A stretch of DNA of 64,000 nt from DATDFB01 sp035276475 (lineage in GTDB: Bacteria > Acidobacteriota > Thermoanaerobaculia > Gp7-AA8), in assembly GCA_035276475.1 (NCBI GenBank), contig DATELQ010000110.1, positions 62,001-126,000 of the forward strand. The letters are read 5' to 3'. Of the stretch, positions 17,009 through 25,614 are shown one piece after another. Both the position numbers and the translations under genes were made by a program. Positions within the stretch are counted from its first letter, which is position 1, and each line of letters begins with the position of its first letter. A model generated the notes under the pieces. The model saw nothing but the letters and a program-made list of their open reading frames with translations, had not been told where the DNA came from and ran no database searches.

Positions 17009-17137
17009 ATGCGTTCGATCCGCCTCCTGGCAGTCGTGGCCCTGGTACTGGAGCTCGATCAGCCGTCCGCTCTTACCGTGCAGCGGCGAGCGAATCCAGC
17101 GGAACGTCTAACAGTTCAAATTTCTCCCAACCCTTGA
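17009..17137 (+). pseudogene. remnant of a second VWFA-type secreted gene
   Basis: A 42-codon frame: signal-peptide-like start MRSIRLLAVV runs into ALVLELDQP, which matches ALVMELDQP near the end of the preceding VWFA protein (about 80% of 25 bases). After that it reads into the antisense of the VanX gene. It looks like a paralogue reduced by internal deletion to its start and part of its tail. Probably not functional. The rest of 16998-17072 shows nothing else. Confidence 0.45.
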
Positions 17138-17696
17138 AGTCGTAGTGCCACCACTCCGACGGCAACGGCTCGAAGCCGTGCCGCGTCATGACCTCGCGCA
17201 ACTTGGCGCGGTTGGCGATGGCCTCGGCGGACAGATCGTTGAAGTCGTTCCGCGCGCGCGGCGTGAAGTCGTCGAAGCCAGTCGGCATCACGAGCTCCTT
17301 GCCGGTCCCGAGGTTGATGAGCGTCAGATCGACGGCCGCGCCGCGGTTGTGCCGCGAGCCCTTCCTCGGGTCGGCCACGTAGTCGGGGTTCTTGATCGGC
17401 TCCCACATCTTCACCGTCACGCGGTACGGGCGATAGGCGTCCCAGACTTTCAGCCCGAGGCCTTGCGGCGCGAGCTCGCGCTCGACGTCGGCGAGCGCCG
17501 CGGCCACCGGCGTGCGGAGGTAGGCCTTCGCCACCGGATACAGCCGCGTATGCAGGAAATTGTTCGTCGTGGCGTAGCGGAGGTCGAGGGCCACGCCGGT
17601 GGCCGAGAGGTCGGTCATCTCCCGCGGATCGACGCTGCGCGCGACGTGTGGGCCGGTGGCGCAGGCGATCAACAAGAGAAGCAGAAGGCGCTTCAT
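17073..17696 (-). CDS. ddpX: D-Ala-D-Ala dipeptidase (VanX/DdpX family), lipoprotein
   Basis: 207 residues, M15D zinc peptidase. Ligands and catalytic residues are in place: H116 and D123 in SRHNRGAAVDL, E181 and H184 in SEWWHYD. VanX/DdpX cleaves the D-Ala-D-Ala dipeptide. The N-terminus is a lipoprotein signal with lipobox LIAC (C12), so unlike cytoplasmic VanX of resistance operons this one is likely exported, fitting peptidoglycan recycling rather than glycopeptide resistance; no vanHA or two-component genes are nearby. It is divergent from the flavin monooxygenase gene with only 20 bp between start codons. Confidence 0.86.
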   Translation of the reverse strand: MKRLLLLLLIACATGPHVARSVDPREMTDLSATGVALDLRYATTNNFLHTRLYPVAKAYLRTPVAAALADVERELAPQGLGLKVWDAYRPYRVTVKMWEPIKNPDYVADPRKGSRHNRGAAVDLTLINLGTGKELVMPTGFDDFTPRARNDFNDLSAEAIANRAKLREVMTRHGFEPLPSEWWHYDFKGWEKFELLDVPLDSLAAAR

Positions 17697-17703
17697 TCGA
17701 CGA

Positions 17704-17711
17704 CATAATAC
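17704..17711. promoter_or_regulatory. shared back-to-back -10 box of ddpX and the monooxygenase
   Basis: CATAAT (17704-17709) on the plus strand ends 7 nt before the GTG at 17717. TATTAT (17710-17705) on the minus strand ends 8 nt before the ddpX ATG at 17696. The two boxes overlap by five bases, and neither gene has a Shine-Dalgarno. Confidence 0.55.
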
Positions 17712-17716
17712 CGGCC

Positions 17717-18883
17717 GTGGAATTCGACATCTTCTTCTCGATCTGCCAGACCGAGGTCGACGGCTACGTGCCCGACGAGCGCACGATGTTCGCGAACTTC
17801 TTCGAGCAGATCGAGCTCGCCGACCGCCTCGGTTTCGGCACGGCGTGGGTCGCGGAGAGCCACCTCTCCACCGAGGTGCAGAAGACCAATCCCGGCGCCG
17901 TCATCCCGCACTTCGTCGGGGAGATCGGGCTCAACACCGACATCCTTCAGCTGGCGCACCGCATCTTTGCGCGCACGAAGCAGATCGGCGTCGGCTCGGC
18001 CATCCTGAACATCCTCTGCAACGGCGGCCCGATCGCCCACGCGGAGCGGATCAAGACCTTCCTCGCGCTGCACGGCCTCGACCCCGCCGAGCAGCGCCTC
18101 CTCACCATCGGCTTCGCCTCGGGGCGCTTCCCGTTCATCAACGTGCCGTACGGCATCGTGCCGCGGAATCCGGTCGAGGCCGCGGCGTGGCCGGTCGTCA
18201 AAAACAAGATCTTCGAAGAGGCGACGGAGATTTTTCTCCGCTTGCTGAAGGGCGAGACGCTCAACTCCTCGATGATCGCGCCGCGCGTGCTACGCCGCGG
18301 CGACTTTCGTTCCGAGGAGGATTGGCGGCGCGTCGTCGAAGCGCACGGGCAGTACGTCGACGAAGTGCCGCTCGCGCCGCGCTGGACGTTCCCGAACCTG
18401 AAGATCGTCCCGCAGGAATCGCGCATGGACCTCCTGCGCCTCTCCATCGGCTCGCACGACCCGGCGCTGCAGGCCTTCGCCAACACGTTCCTGCCGGTCG
18501 GCGTCTTCAACCTCTCGATCACGCCCGGCAAAGAGATCGAAGAGACGAATCAGCGGATGAAGACGCAGTACCACGGCGGCGGATGGGAGCGCCGCCTCAT
18601 GCCGCGCACGGTGCTGGTCTTTCCGAACGAGGCCGACGCGACGAAGGCGCTGTCGAACTACTGGCGCGCGCTCGAAGGGACGCTCGATGAGGAGAAGGTC
18701 CGCCGGGCCACGAACAACGCCCTTGTCGGCGACGCCGAGGCCATCGCGCGGCAGATGCGGGAACGCTTCGATCCGGCCGACCGTTTGATGCTCTGGTTCG
18801 ACTTCAACAACCACGACTCCAAGCGCGTGATGCAGACCATGGACGACTTCATGACGAAGGTGGCGCCGAGCTTCGCCGGATGA
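17717..18883 (+). CDS. LLM-class flavin-dependent monooxygenase
   Basis: 388 residues, luciferase-like (beta/alpha)8 flavoprotein. Family features: ELADRLGFGTAWVAESHL near the N-terminus and GVGSAILNILCNGGPIAHAERI, as in bacterial luciferase-like oxygenases using FMNH2. The substrate is not evident. GTG start, placed directly after a CATAAT box; an in-frame upstream ATG at 17648 would lie inside the divergent ddpX gene and adds a non-conserved stretch. First gene of a long rightward run; its stop overlaps the next start (ATGA). Confidence 0.85.
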   Translation: MEFDIFFSICQTEVDGYVPDERTMFANFFEQIELADRLGFGTAWVAESHLSTEVQKTNPGAVIPHFVGEIGLNTDILQLAHRIFARTKQIGVGSAILNILCNGGPIAHAERIKTFLALHGLDPAEQRLLTIGFASGRFPFINVPYGIVPRNPVEAAAWPVVKNKIFEEATEIFLRLLKGETLNSSMIAPRVLRRGDFRSEEDWRRVVEAHGQYVDEVPLAPRWTFPNLKIVPQESRMDLLRLSIGSHDPALQAFANTFLPVGVFNLSITPGKEIEETNQRMKTQYHGGGWERRLMPRTVLVFPNEADATKALSNYWRALEGTLDEEKVRRATNNALVGDAEAIARQMRERFDPADRLMLWFDFNNHDSKRVMQTMDDFMTKVAPSFAG

Positions 18884-20706
18884 TCCGCCGCACGCTCCTG
18901 ATCTTCGCCGCCAACGTCGTGCTCTTCACGCTACTGCGGGTGGCGTTTCTCCTCGTCTTCGGCCACCACCTCGCCGGAAACGACCTCCTCCGCGCCTTCT
19001 ACCTCGGGCTGAAGTTCGATGCGCGCATCGCGGCGCTCGTCGTCGCGCCGATGGCGATCTTTGGCACGCGCCGCGCGGCGACCATCGTCGTCGCGGTCTT
19101 CGAGCTCATCATCCTCCTCTGCTACGCCATCGACTTCGGCTCGTACGCGTACGTCCACCAGCGCGTGAATGCGAGCGAGCTGGAGTTCCTCCGCAATCCG
19201 CTGATCTCGCTGCACATGGTGTGGGAGTCGTACCACGTGGTGTGGTTCGGGCTCGGCATCCTGCTGTTCCTCGCGGCGCTCGTCTTTGCGTTGCGCGGCA
19301 AGCGCGACGCGGTCACGGCGAAGCGCGACCCGCTCTGGCAGCGCATCGCCCTCATCGTCTTTCTGCTCGCCTGCATCTACGGCAAGGCCTCGCGCTACCC
19401 GCTGCGCTGGAGCGACGCCTACGTCGCGCGCGATCCGTTCGCCGCGGAGCTCGCCCTCAACCCGCCGCAGTTCCTCTTCGAGACGATGCGCGAGGAGCCG
19501 GTGAAGCTCGACGAGGACCGCGTGCGGCGGCTCTACCCGGTCATGGCTGCATATGCCGGCGTCGATCGGCCGGACCCGAAATCGCTGTCGCTGGCGCGCA
19601 CGCCGAGGGTGTTTCCGCAGACCAGCGGCACGCCGAACGTCGTCGTCATCCAGCTCGAGTCGTTCGCCGCGTTCAAGAGCGGCGCGTTCGGCAACCGCGC
19701 CAACGGCTGCCCGAACGTAGACCGCCTCGCGCGCGAGGGACTGCTATTCACGAACTACTACTCCCCCTCGGAGAAGACGGCGCGCGCGCTCTACGCCGCG
19801 GTCTTCGGCATGGCTGACGTCAGCCCGTGGCAGGCCGCCGGCAACAACCCGATGGCCGTCGACCAGTACACGATCATCAACGCCTTCCGCGGCTATGAGA
19901 AGTATTTCTTCCTCGGCGGGAGCGCGAACTGGTCGAACATCCGAGGGATGCTCGCGCACAACATCGACGGGCTGAAGATCTTCGAGGAAGGGTCGTACAA
20001 AGCCAAGCCGGTCGACGTCTGGGGCGTCACCGACGAAGAGGTCTTCCTCGCCGCCAGCGACGAGTTCTCGAAGCAGCGCAAGCCGTTCTTCGCGCTGATC
20101 CTGACCTCGGGGAATCACCGCCCCTACACCGTGCCGAAGGAGACGCACGGCTACGCGCGCGAGATCCTGTCGAACGAGGACCTGCGCGCGAACGGCTTCG
20201 AGTCGAACGACGAGTACAACTCTTTCCGCTATCTCGACCACGCCGTAGGCCTTTTCTTAGAAAAATCGAAGAATCAGCCGTGGTTCAAGAACACCGTGTT
20301 CGTCCTCTACGGCGACCACGGCACGCGCACCGGCGCGCCCGGCGAGGCGCTCACCCTCGGCGACCTATCGCTCATCGTCTACCACGTGCCGATGATCATC
20401 TACGCGCCCGGCTTCAACGTGCCGCCGCGCCGGATCGACATGGCAGCGAGCCACATGGACCTGATGCCGACGATTGCCTCGTTCTGCGGGGTCCCCTACC
20501 GCAACCAGACCCTCGGCATCGATCTGTTTGATCCGAGCTCCGCGGCGCGCTCTGCGGCGTTCGTTTTTACGACGTTCCGCCAGCCACCAACCCTCGGCCT
20601 CGTCGAAGGCGCGCGCTATACGATCGTAAAATCAGGCACGAGCAACACCCTTCCGGAAGCGTTTTATGAATTCTCACGTTGGCTGATGCTGCACAACAAA
20701 CCATGA
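18880..20706 (+). CDS. LTA-synthase-like membrane phosphotransferase
   Basis: 608 residues. Five hydrophobic segments fill residues 1-170, followed by an extracytoplasmic sulfatase-fold domain (about 250-590). Metal/nucleophile residues can be placed at E260 (VVIQLESF) and T300 (SPSEKTARALY), with the late YGDHGTRTG histidine motif. Relatives transfer phosphoglycerol or phosphoethanolamine to lipids and glycans (LtaS, MdoB, EptA types); in a diderm a glucan or lipid A modification is likelier than lipoteichoic acid, but that is inference. ATGA overlaps on both sides. Confidence 0.84.
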   Translation: MIRRTLLIFAANVVLFTLLRVAFLLVFGHHLAGNDLLRAFYLGLKFDARIAALVVAPMAIFGTRRAATIVVAVFELIILLCYAIDFGSYAYVHQRVNASELEFLRNPLISLHMVWESYHVVWFGLGILLFLAALVFALRGKRDAVTAKRDPLWQRIALIVFLLACIYGKASRYPLRWSDAYVARDPFAAELALNPPQFLFETMREEPVKLDEDRVRRLYPVMAAYAGVDRPDPKSLSLARTPRVFPQTSGTPNVVVIQLESFAAFKSGAFGNRANGCPNVDRLAREGLLFTNYYSPSEKTARALYAAVFGMADVSPWQAAGNNPMAVDQYTIINAFRGYEKYFFLGGSANWSNIRGMLAHNIDGLKIFEEGSYKAKPVDVWGVTDEEVFLAASDEFSKQRKPFFALILTSGNHRPYTVPKETHGYAREILSNEDLRANGFESNDEYNSFRYLDHAVGLFLEKSKNQPWFKNTVFVLYGDHGTRTGAPGEALTLGDLSLIVYHVPMIIYAPGFNVPPRRIDMAASHMDLMPTIASFCGVPYRNQTLGIDLFDPSSAARSAAFVFTTFRQPPTLGLVEGARYTIVKSGTSNTLPEAFYEFSRWLMLHNKP

Positions 20707-21953
20707 GCGAAACCGCCATCGCCGCAGGACTGCTCCTGCCCGAGTCCAGCCGCACCCTCGCCGACGAGCACCTCGACGAGCTCGAGAAGCTGATCGAGAC
20801 GGCGGGTGGCAACGTCGCCGCCAAAATGCTGGCGCGCCGCACCGCGCCCGATCCCGCCACGTTCGTCGGCAAGGGAAAAGCCGAGGAGATCAAGGCCGTC
20901 GCCGCGCAACACTCCGCGCAGCTCGTGGTCTTCGACGACGATCTCAGTCCCGCGCAGGTGCGCAACCTCGAGAAGATCACCGGCGTGAAGGTCATCGACC
21001 GCAGCGGCCTCATTCTCGACATCTTCGCCGGCCGCGCGCGCAGCCGCGAGGCGCGCACGCAGGTGGAGCTCGCGCAGCTCGAGTACACGCTGCCGCGCCT
21101 CACCCGCGCCTGGACCCACCTCGAGCGCCAGGCCGGCGGCATCGGCACGCGCGGCGTCGGCGAGACGCAGATCGAGCTCGACCGCCGCATCATCCGCAAC
21201 CGCATCGCGCATCTGAAAGAAGAGCTGCGCAAGATCGAGCGGACGCGCGAGACGCAGCGCAAGGCCCGCAGCAGCGCCTTCACCGTCGCGCTGGTCGGCT
21301 ACACGAACGCCGGCAAGTCGACGCTCTTCAACCAGCTCACGCGCGGCGGCGCCGAGGCAGTGGACAAGCTGTTCGCGACGCTCGACGCCAAGTCGCAGCG
21401 CGCCGCCTTCGAGATGCCGCGCGAGACCGTCATCATCGACACCGTCGGCTTCATCCGCAAACTGCCGCACAACCTCGTGGCGTCATTCCGCTCGACGATG
21501 GAGGAAGCAGTCGCTGCCGACCTCGTGCTGCACGTCATCGACGTCAGCCACCCCCAATACGAAGAGCAGCGCACTGTGGCCGAGGAGGTGTTGAAAGAGC
21601 TCGGCGTGCCGGCGGAACGGGTCATGGAGGTCTACAACAAAGTCGACCGCGCCGAGACCATGATCCGCCGCAAAGGCGCCGTGGCCGTGTCGGCGCTGAC
21701 GGGGCGGAACATCGACAAGCTCGTCGACGCCATCCGGGAGCGGGAGCTCGAAGGCGGCGAGGTCGTCGAGCTGGCGATCCCGCATGCGGAGGCGCGGCTC
21801 CTTGCGCAGCTCCACGAGATCGGCGTCATCTACGAGCAGCACGCAACCGACGACGCCACGGTCGTTACGGCGTGGGTGCCGCGCGAATCGTTGGCGGCCT
21901 TCGGCGGCCGTGCCGCCGCTGTCCCCGTGCCGGCGCGGCGCCGCCGCGCCTAG
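20703..21953 (+). CDS. hflX: GTPase HflX
   Basis: 416 residues. The N-terminal HflX domain (about 20-190) has FVGKGKAEEI, the RSGLILDIFAGRARSREA segment and the glycine-rich GGIGTRGVGETQIELDRR. The G domain starts with VALVGYTNAGKST; DTVGFIRKLPH is the switch II region. HflX binds and splits ribosomes, notably after stress. A basic tail (PARRRRA) ends the protein. Starts with ATGA overlap on the LTA-synthase-like gene. Confidence 0.94.
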   Translation: MSETAIAAGLLLPESSRTLADEHLDELEKLIETAGGNVAAKMLARRTAPDPATFVGKGKAEEIKAVAAQHSAQLVVFDDDLSPAQVRNLEKITGVKVIDRSGLILDIFAGRARSREARTQVELAQLEYTLPRLTRAWTHLERQAGGIGTRGVGETQIELDRRIIRNRIAHLKEELRKIERTRETQRKARSSAFTVALVGYTNAGKSTLFNQLTRGGAEAVDKLFATLDAKSQRAAFEMPRETVIIDTVGFIRKLPHNLVASFRSTMEEAVAADLVLHVIDVSHPQYEEQRTVAEEVLKELGVPAERVMEVYNKVDRAETMIRRKGAVAVSALTGRNIDKLVDAIRERELEGGEVVELAIPHAEARLLAQLHEIGVIYEQHATDDATVVTAWVPRESLAAFGGRAAAVPVPARRRRA

Positions 21954-21959
21954 GTCGCG

Positions 21960-22448
21960 ATGAAGATCCGTCCAGCCGAGGGGAAGGACCGCGCGCGCAT
22001 CCGCGAGATCCTCGTGGCCACGGCGCGGTTTACCGCCGACGAGATCCGCGCCGCCGTCGAGCTCGTCGACCACTACCTCGACCACCCCACCCGCTCCGAA
22101 TACCTCACCTTCGTCCTCGAGTCGCCCGAGAGCGGCCCCAGCCGGCAAGTCCAGGGCTACGTCACCTACGGCGCCACGCCCAAGACCGAGGGCGTGTTCG
22201 ATTTGTACTGGATCGCCGTCGACCCGCGGCATCAGGGGCAGGGCTTCGGGCAGCTCCTTTTGCGCTTCGTCGAGAACGAAGTGCGGCGCCAACGAGGCAG
22301 GATGTTGCTCATCGAGACCTCGTCGAAGGAAAGTTATGCGCCGACGTTGCGCTTTTACCAGCGCAGCGGATACGACGAGATCTCGCGAATTAAAGACTTC
22401 TATCGCATCGAGTGCGACAAAATCGTCTTCTGTAAGAAATTCGCATGA
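21960..22448 (+). CDS. GNAT-family N-acetyltransferase
   Basis: 162 residues. The acetyl-CoA loop is visible as IAVDPRHQGQGFGQLLL (about 83-100), followed by the usual YAPTLRFYQRSGYDEI segment. Acceptor unknown. It lies 6 bp after hflX and overlaps the hemX-like gene by 4 bp. Confidence 0.85.
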   Translation: MKIRPAEGKDRARIREILVATARFTADEIRAAVELVDHYLDHPTRSEYLTFVLESPESGPSRQVQGYVTYGATPKTEGVFDLYWIAVDPRHQGQGFGQLLLRFVENEVRRQRGRMLLIETSSKESYAPTLRFYQRSGYDEISRIKDFYRIECDKIVFCKKFA

Positions 22449-23233
22449 GCCCGAACCTGACCCTTTACGCCGCACTCGGCCTCTACGCCGCCGGCACCCT
22501 CGTCGCGCTGGCGTCGCTCTTCGGGAGGCGCCTGCAGACGCCGGCGCTCCTGCTGATGCTGGCCGGCTTCGTGAGCCACACCGTCTGGATCGGGACGATC
22601 TGCGTGCGCACGCACCACCCGCCGCTCACGAACCTTCCGGAGATCGCGGCGTTCCTGTCGTGGACGATCTTCGTCGTCGAGCTGGTGCTCCTCTTCAAGT
22701 ACCGAGTACACGCCGCGTCGTTCTTCGTCTACCCGCTCGTGCTGATGCTGCTGACGATCGCCGCCGTCGTGCACGAGCCCTATGCGCTGGCCGGCCCGAC
22801 GGCGCAGTCGAAGCTCTTCACGACGCATATCCTTCTGTCGACGGTCGGCGTGGCCGCGCTGCTCATCGGCGTGGCCTTCAACGCCCTGGCGTGGATGCAG
22901 GACCGGTCGCTCAAGTCGAAGCAGCGCGGGCGGACGTGGGAGTGGATCCCGAGTCTCAACGTCTGCAAGACGCTGAGCTACCGCGCGCTGGCCATCGGCT
23001 TCAGTATCTACACGCTCGGCATCCTGACCGGCATTCTCTGGTCGTACCGCACGACGTCGGAGCTCCTCGACCTCCGCGTCAAGCAGGTCGGCGCGATCGT
23101 GGCGTGGGTGCTGTTCGCGACGCTCCTGCAGTCGTACGTCAGCGGCGCCTACCGCGCGCGGCGGGCCATGGTGATCTCGGCCTGCGCGGTGGTTGCGGTG
23201 GTGGTCGCGATTCTGGGGATTCGCCATGTCTGA
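22445..23233 (+). CDS. HemX/CcsA-like cytochrome c assembly membrane protein
   Basis: 262 residues with about eight transmembrane helices over the whole length. It resembles the CcsA/ResC/CcmC superfamily (cytochrome c assembly protein), whose small members next to hemA are called HemX. The usual haem-handling WWxxD-like loop is weak here (ILWSYRTTSELLDLR), so haem binding is not assured. Position directly before hemA-hemC-hemD matches the B. subtilis hemAXCD grouping. ATGA overlap with the acetyltransferase gene. Confidence 0.78.
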   Translation: MSPNLTLYAALGLYAAGTLVALASLFGRRLQTPALLLMLAGFVSHTVWIGTICVRTHHPPLTNLPEIAAFLSWTIFVVELVLLFKYRVHAASFFVYPLVLMLLTIAAVVHEPYALAGPTAQSKLFTTHILLSTVGVAALLIGVAFNALAWMQDRSLKSKQRGRTWEWIPSLNVCKTLSYRALAIGFSIYTLGILTGILWSYRTTSELLDLRVKQVGAIVAWVLFATLLQSYVSGAYRARRAMVISACAVVAVVVAILGIRHV

Positions 23234-23439
23234 GCAGAACGCTCGCGTTCAGCTCACGCAGGGGAGAACGACCGGGAGGCCTCCGGCGGGCGGGCACGGC
23301 CCGCAGCGTTTGTTGGCGCGCGAATCGCGTTTCCTGCGAAAGCCGTACGTTCGGCCGGAGGCAACCAGCGCTGCGGGCCGCGCCCGCCCGCCGGAGGCCC
23401 TTCGTCGTCCCCTGCGTGGGCAGAGTGCGAGCGTTCTGC
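23234..23439. repeat. 206-bp long inverted repeat (MITE-like) upstream of hemA
   Basis: Left arm 23234-23308 and right arm 23369-23439 are inverted copies, identical for the outer 13 bases (GCAGAACGCTCGC) and the inner 30 or so, with a few mismatches and a 4-nt indel between. A 60-nt centre separates them. It starts one base after the hemX-like stop and ends just before the hemA Shine-Dalgarno. No transposase gene is in it; frames on either strand across it are incidental. This and the SD fill the 219-bp gap. Confidence 0.85.
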
Positions 23440-23452
23440 ACGGGAGGGCGAC

Positions 23453-24715
23453 ATGGCCTTGATCGCCATCGGCCTCAACCACCGCACGGCCCCCGTGCAC
23501 GTGCGCGAGCGGCTCAGCGTGGCCGACTCGAAATTGCCGGAGCTCATCGCCAGCCTCACGGCGATGAACGGCGTCGACGGCGGCGCCATCGTCTCGACCT
23601 GCAACCGCGTCGAGACCTACGTCTCCGCGTCGAGCGAAGACATCATCGAAGCCGTCGTCAACTGGCTGGCCGAGCGCGCCGGCGCCGACCGCGCCGAGAT
23701 CGAGAAGCACCTCTACATCCTCCGCCACGGCGACGTCGTCAAGCACCTCTTCCGCGTCGCCGCGGGGCTCGACTCCATGATCGTCGGCGAGCCGCAGATC
23801 CACGGCCAGGTGCGCGCCGCGTTCCTGGAGAGCCAGCGCTGCGGCGCGCTCGACGCGCTCCTCACGCAGGTCTTCGAACAGACCATGCGTGTGGCCAAGA
23901 AGGTCCGCACCGACACGGGCATCGGCGAGCACGCCGTCTCCGTGCCGTACGCAGCGGTGGAGCTGGCGAAGAAGATCTTCGGCGATCTCGATGGCCTCCA
24001 GGCGCTGCTCCTCGGCGCCGGAGAGATCGGCGAGCTGACCGCCGAGTACCTCGCGGGCTCCGGTGTGCGCCAGATCTTCGTCGCCAACCGCGCTTACGAG
24101 CGCGGCGTACAGCTGGCCGAGCGCTTCGGCGGCGCGGCCATCCAATTCAGCGCCATCGAGCCGTTCCTGGCCACGTGCGACATCGTCATCGCCTCCACCG
24201 CCGCGCCGCACTTTGTCATCGAGCGCGGCCAGGTCGAGCGGGCGCTGGAGTCGCGGAAGATGAAGAACCTCTTCCTGATCGACTTGAGCGTGCCGCGCAA
24301 CATCGACCCCGCCATCGCCAAGATCGACGGCGCGTATCTGTACAACATCGACGACCTCCAGCTCGTGGCGGAGTCGAACCGCGAGCTGCGCACAAAGAAG
24401 GCGCAGCGGGCGGAGGAGATCGTGGAACGCGAGGTCGAGTCGTTCCGCCGCCGCATCGCCGCCATGGATGCGGTGCCGACGATCGTCGAGCTGCAGCAGC
24501 GCCTCGAGGAGATCCGCGCCTCGGAGCTCGAAAAGTGCCTTCGCCGCGTCGGCCCGATGACGCCCGAGCAGCGCGAGGCCATCGAGCTCATGACCACGCA
24601 GATGGTCAACAAGATCCTCCACTACCCGATCCTCCAGCTCAAGGAAGCCGACGAGCCGCAGGAGCAGCGCGAGTCGCTCCGCAAAACGATTCGAAAGATC
24701 TTCGGGCTGCGATGA
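23453..24715 (+). CDS. hemA: glutamyl-tRNA reductase
   Basis: 420 residues. Reduces Glu-tRNA(Glu) to glutamate-1-semialdehyde, the first committed step of C5-pathway tetrapyrrole synthesis. Catalytic C50 in VSTCNRVE, the GLDSMIVGEPQI segment, the NADPH fold LLLGAGEIGELTAEYL (about 183-198), and the C-terminal dimerisation helix. GGGAGG sits 5 nt before the ATG, one of few clear SD sites here, placed directly after the long inverted repeat. hemL and hemB are not in the window. Confidence 0.96.
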   Translation: MALIAIGLNHRTAPVHVRERLSVADSKLPELIASLTAMNGVDGGAIVSTCNRVETYVSASSEDIIEAVVNWLAERAGADRAEIEKHLYILRHGDVVKHLFRVAAGLDSMIVGEPQIHGQVRAAFLESQRCGALDALLTQVFEQTMRVAKKVRTDTGIGEHAVSVPYAAVELAKKIFGDLDGLQALLLGAGEIGELTAEYLAGSGVRQIFVANRAYERGVQLAERFGGAAIQFSAIEPFLATCDIVIASTAAPHFVIERGQVERALESRKMKNLFLIDLSVPRNIDPAIAKIDGAYLYNIDDLQLVAESNRELRTKKAQRAEEIVEREVESFRRRIAAMDAVPTIVELQQRLEEIRASELEKCLRRVGPMTPEQREAIELMTTQMVNKILHYPILQLKEADEPQEQRESLRKTIRKIFGLR

Positions 24716-25614
24716 GCGAGACGATCCGCATCGGCACGCGCGGCAGCCAGCTCGCGCTCTGGCAGGCCAACGAGGTGTCGAACCGGCTCAGCGAGATCGG
24801 CTACCGGCCGGAGATCGTGGTGATCAAGACGACCGGCGACAAGCGCACCGACGTTTCGCTGGCGTCGGTCGGCGGCAAGGGGCTCTTCATCAAGGAGCTC
24901 GAAGAGGCCCTGGCGCGGCGCGAAATCGACGTGGCCGTCCACTCGCTCAAGGATGTGCCGTCGATCGTTCCCGCGGAGTTCGTGCTGGCCGGCTTTCTGG
25001 AGCGCGCCGACCCGCGCGACGCCTGGGTGCAGCTCGACGGCACGCGCATCGAGGAGCTCGACGCCGGCGCGGTCGTCGGCACGAGCGCGCCGCGCCGCCG
25101 CGCGCAACTGCGGCTGCGCTTTCCGTCGCTCAAGCTCGAGGAGATGCGCGGCAACGTCGACACGCGCATCAACAAGCTTCGCGCAGGGCTCTACGACGGC
25201 GCCGTGCTCGCGTCTGCGGGCCTCATTCGCCTGGGCCGCTCCAGCGAGATCACCGCGCAGTTCGACGTCGATAAGATGGTGCCGGCCGCGGGGCAGGGCA
25301 TCGTGGCCATCGAGTGCAACAAAAGCGACGACCGCGCGCGCGAAGCCGCCGCGGCGATCAATCACCGCCCCAGCGAGGCCGCGGCGCGCGCCGAGCGCGG
25401 CGTGCTGCAGAAGTTCGGCGAGGCGCTTGACTGCTACTCCGCCGTGGCCGTGCACGCGACGATCAACGGGCACGTCAAGATCCGCGCGTTCTTCGGCGAG
25501 CTCGAAGGGGAGCGCCACCTGCACGTCGTCCGCGAAGGCGACGAAGCCGACGCCGTGGTGCAGCAAGTGTTCGACGAGCTCGTCGACCGCGGAGCCATGG
25601 AGCTGCTCAAGTGA
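24712..25614 (+). CDS. hemC: porphobilinogen deaminase (hydroxymethylbilane synthase)
   Basis: 300 residues. Condenses four porphobilinogens to hydroxymethylbilane on a dipyrromethane cofactor. Seen: IGTRGSQLALWQAN, HSLKDVPS (catalytic D81), GTSAPRRRAQLR, MRGNVDTRINKL. The cofactor-binding cysteine is C241, but its setting is EALDCYSAVAVHA instead of the usual GGCxxPxA, a divergence worth noting. ATGA overlap with hemA. Confidence 0.95.
   Translation: MSETIRIGTRGSQLALWQANEVSNRLSEIGYRPEIVVIKTTGDKRTDVSLASVGGKGLFIKELEEALARREIDVAVHSLKDVPSIVPAEFVLAGFLERADPRDAWVQLDGTRIEELDAGAVVGTSAPRRRAQLRLRFPSLKLEEMRGNVDTRINKLRAGLYDGAVLASAGLIRLGRSSEITAQFDVDKMVPAAGQGIVAIECNKSDDRAREAAAAINHRPSEAAARAERGVLQKFGEALDCYSAVAVHATINGHVKIRAFFGELEGERHLHVVREGDEADAVVQQVFDELVDRGAMELLK

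Noticed and set aside
17073..17696. VanX as a vancomycin-resistance gene
   Set aside because: It has a lipoprotein signal and no vanH, vanA, vanR or vanS neighbours; cell-wall recycling is more likely.
18880..20706. True lipoteichoic acid synthase
   Set aside because: The rest of the window describes a diderm; the fold is shared with other phosphotransferases, so LTA synthesis is not supported.
23226..23462. Small frames on both strands across the long inverted repeat
   Set aside because: Both strands read nearly alike because of the palindrome; the text is Arg/Pro filler without domain features.
22336..25614. Plus-strand frame of 1092 residues running through the inverted repeat into hemC
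   Set aside because: Only its last 300 residues (hemC) are real; the rest is out of frame with hemX-like and hemA genes.
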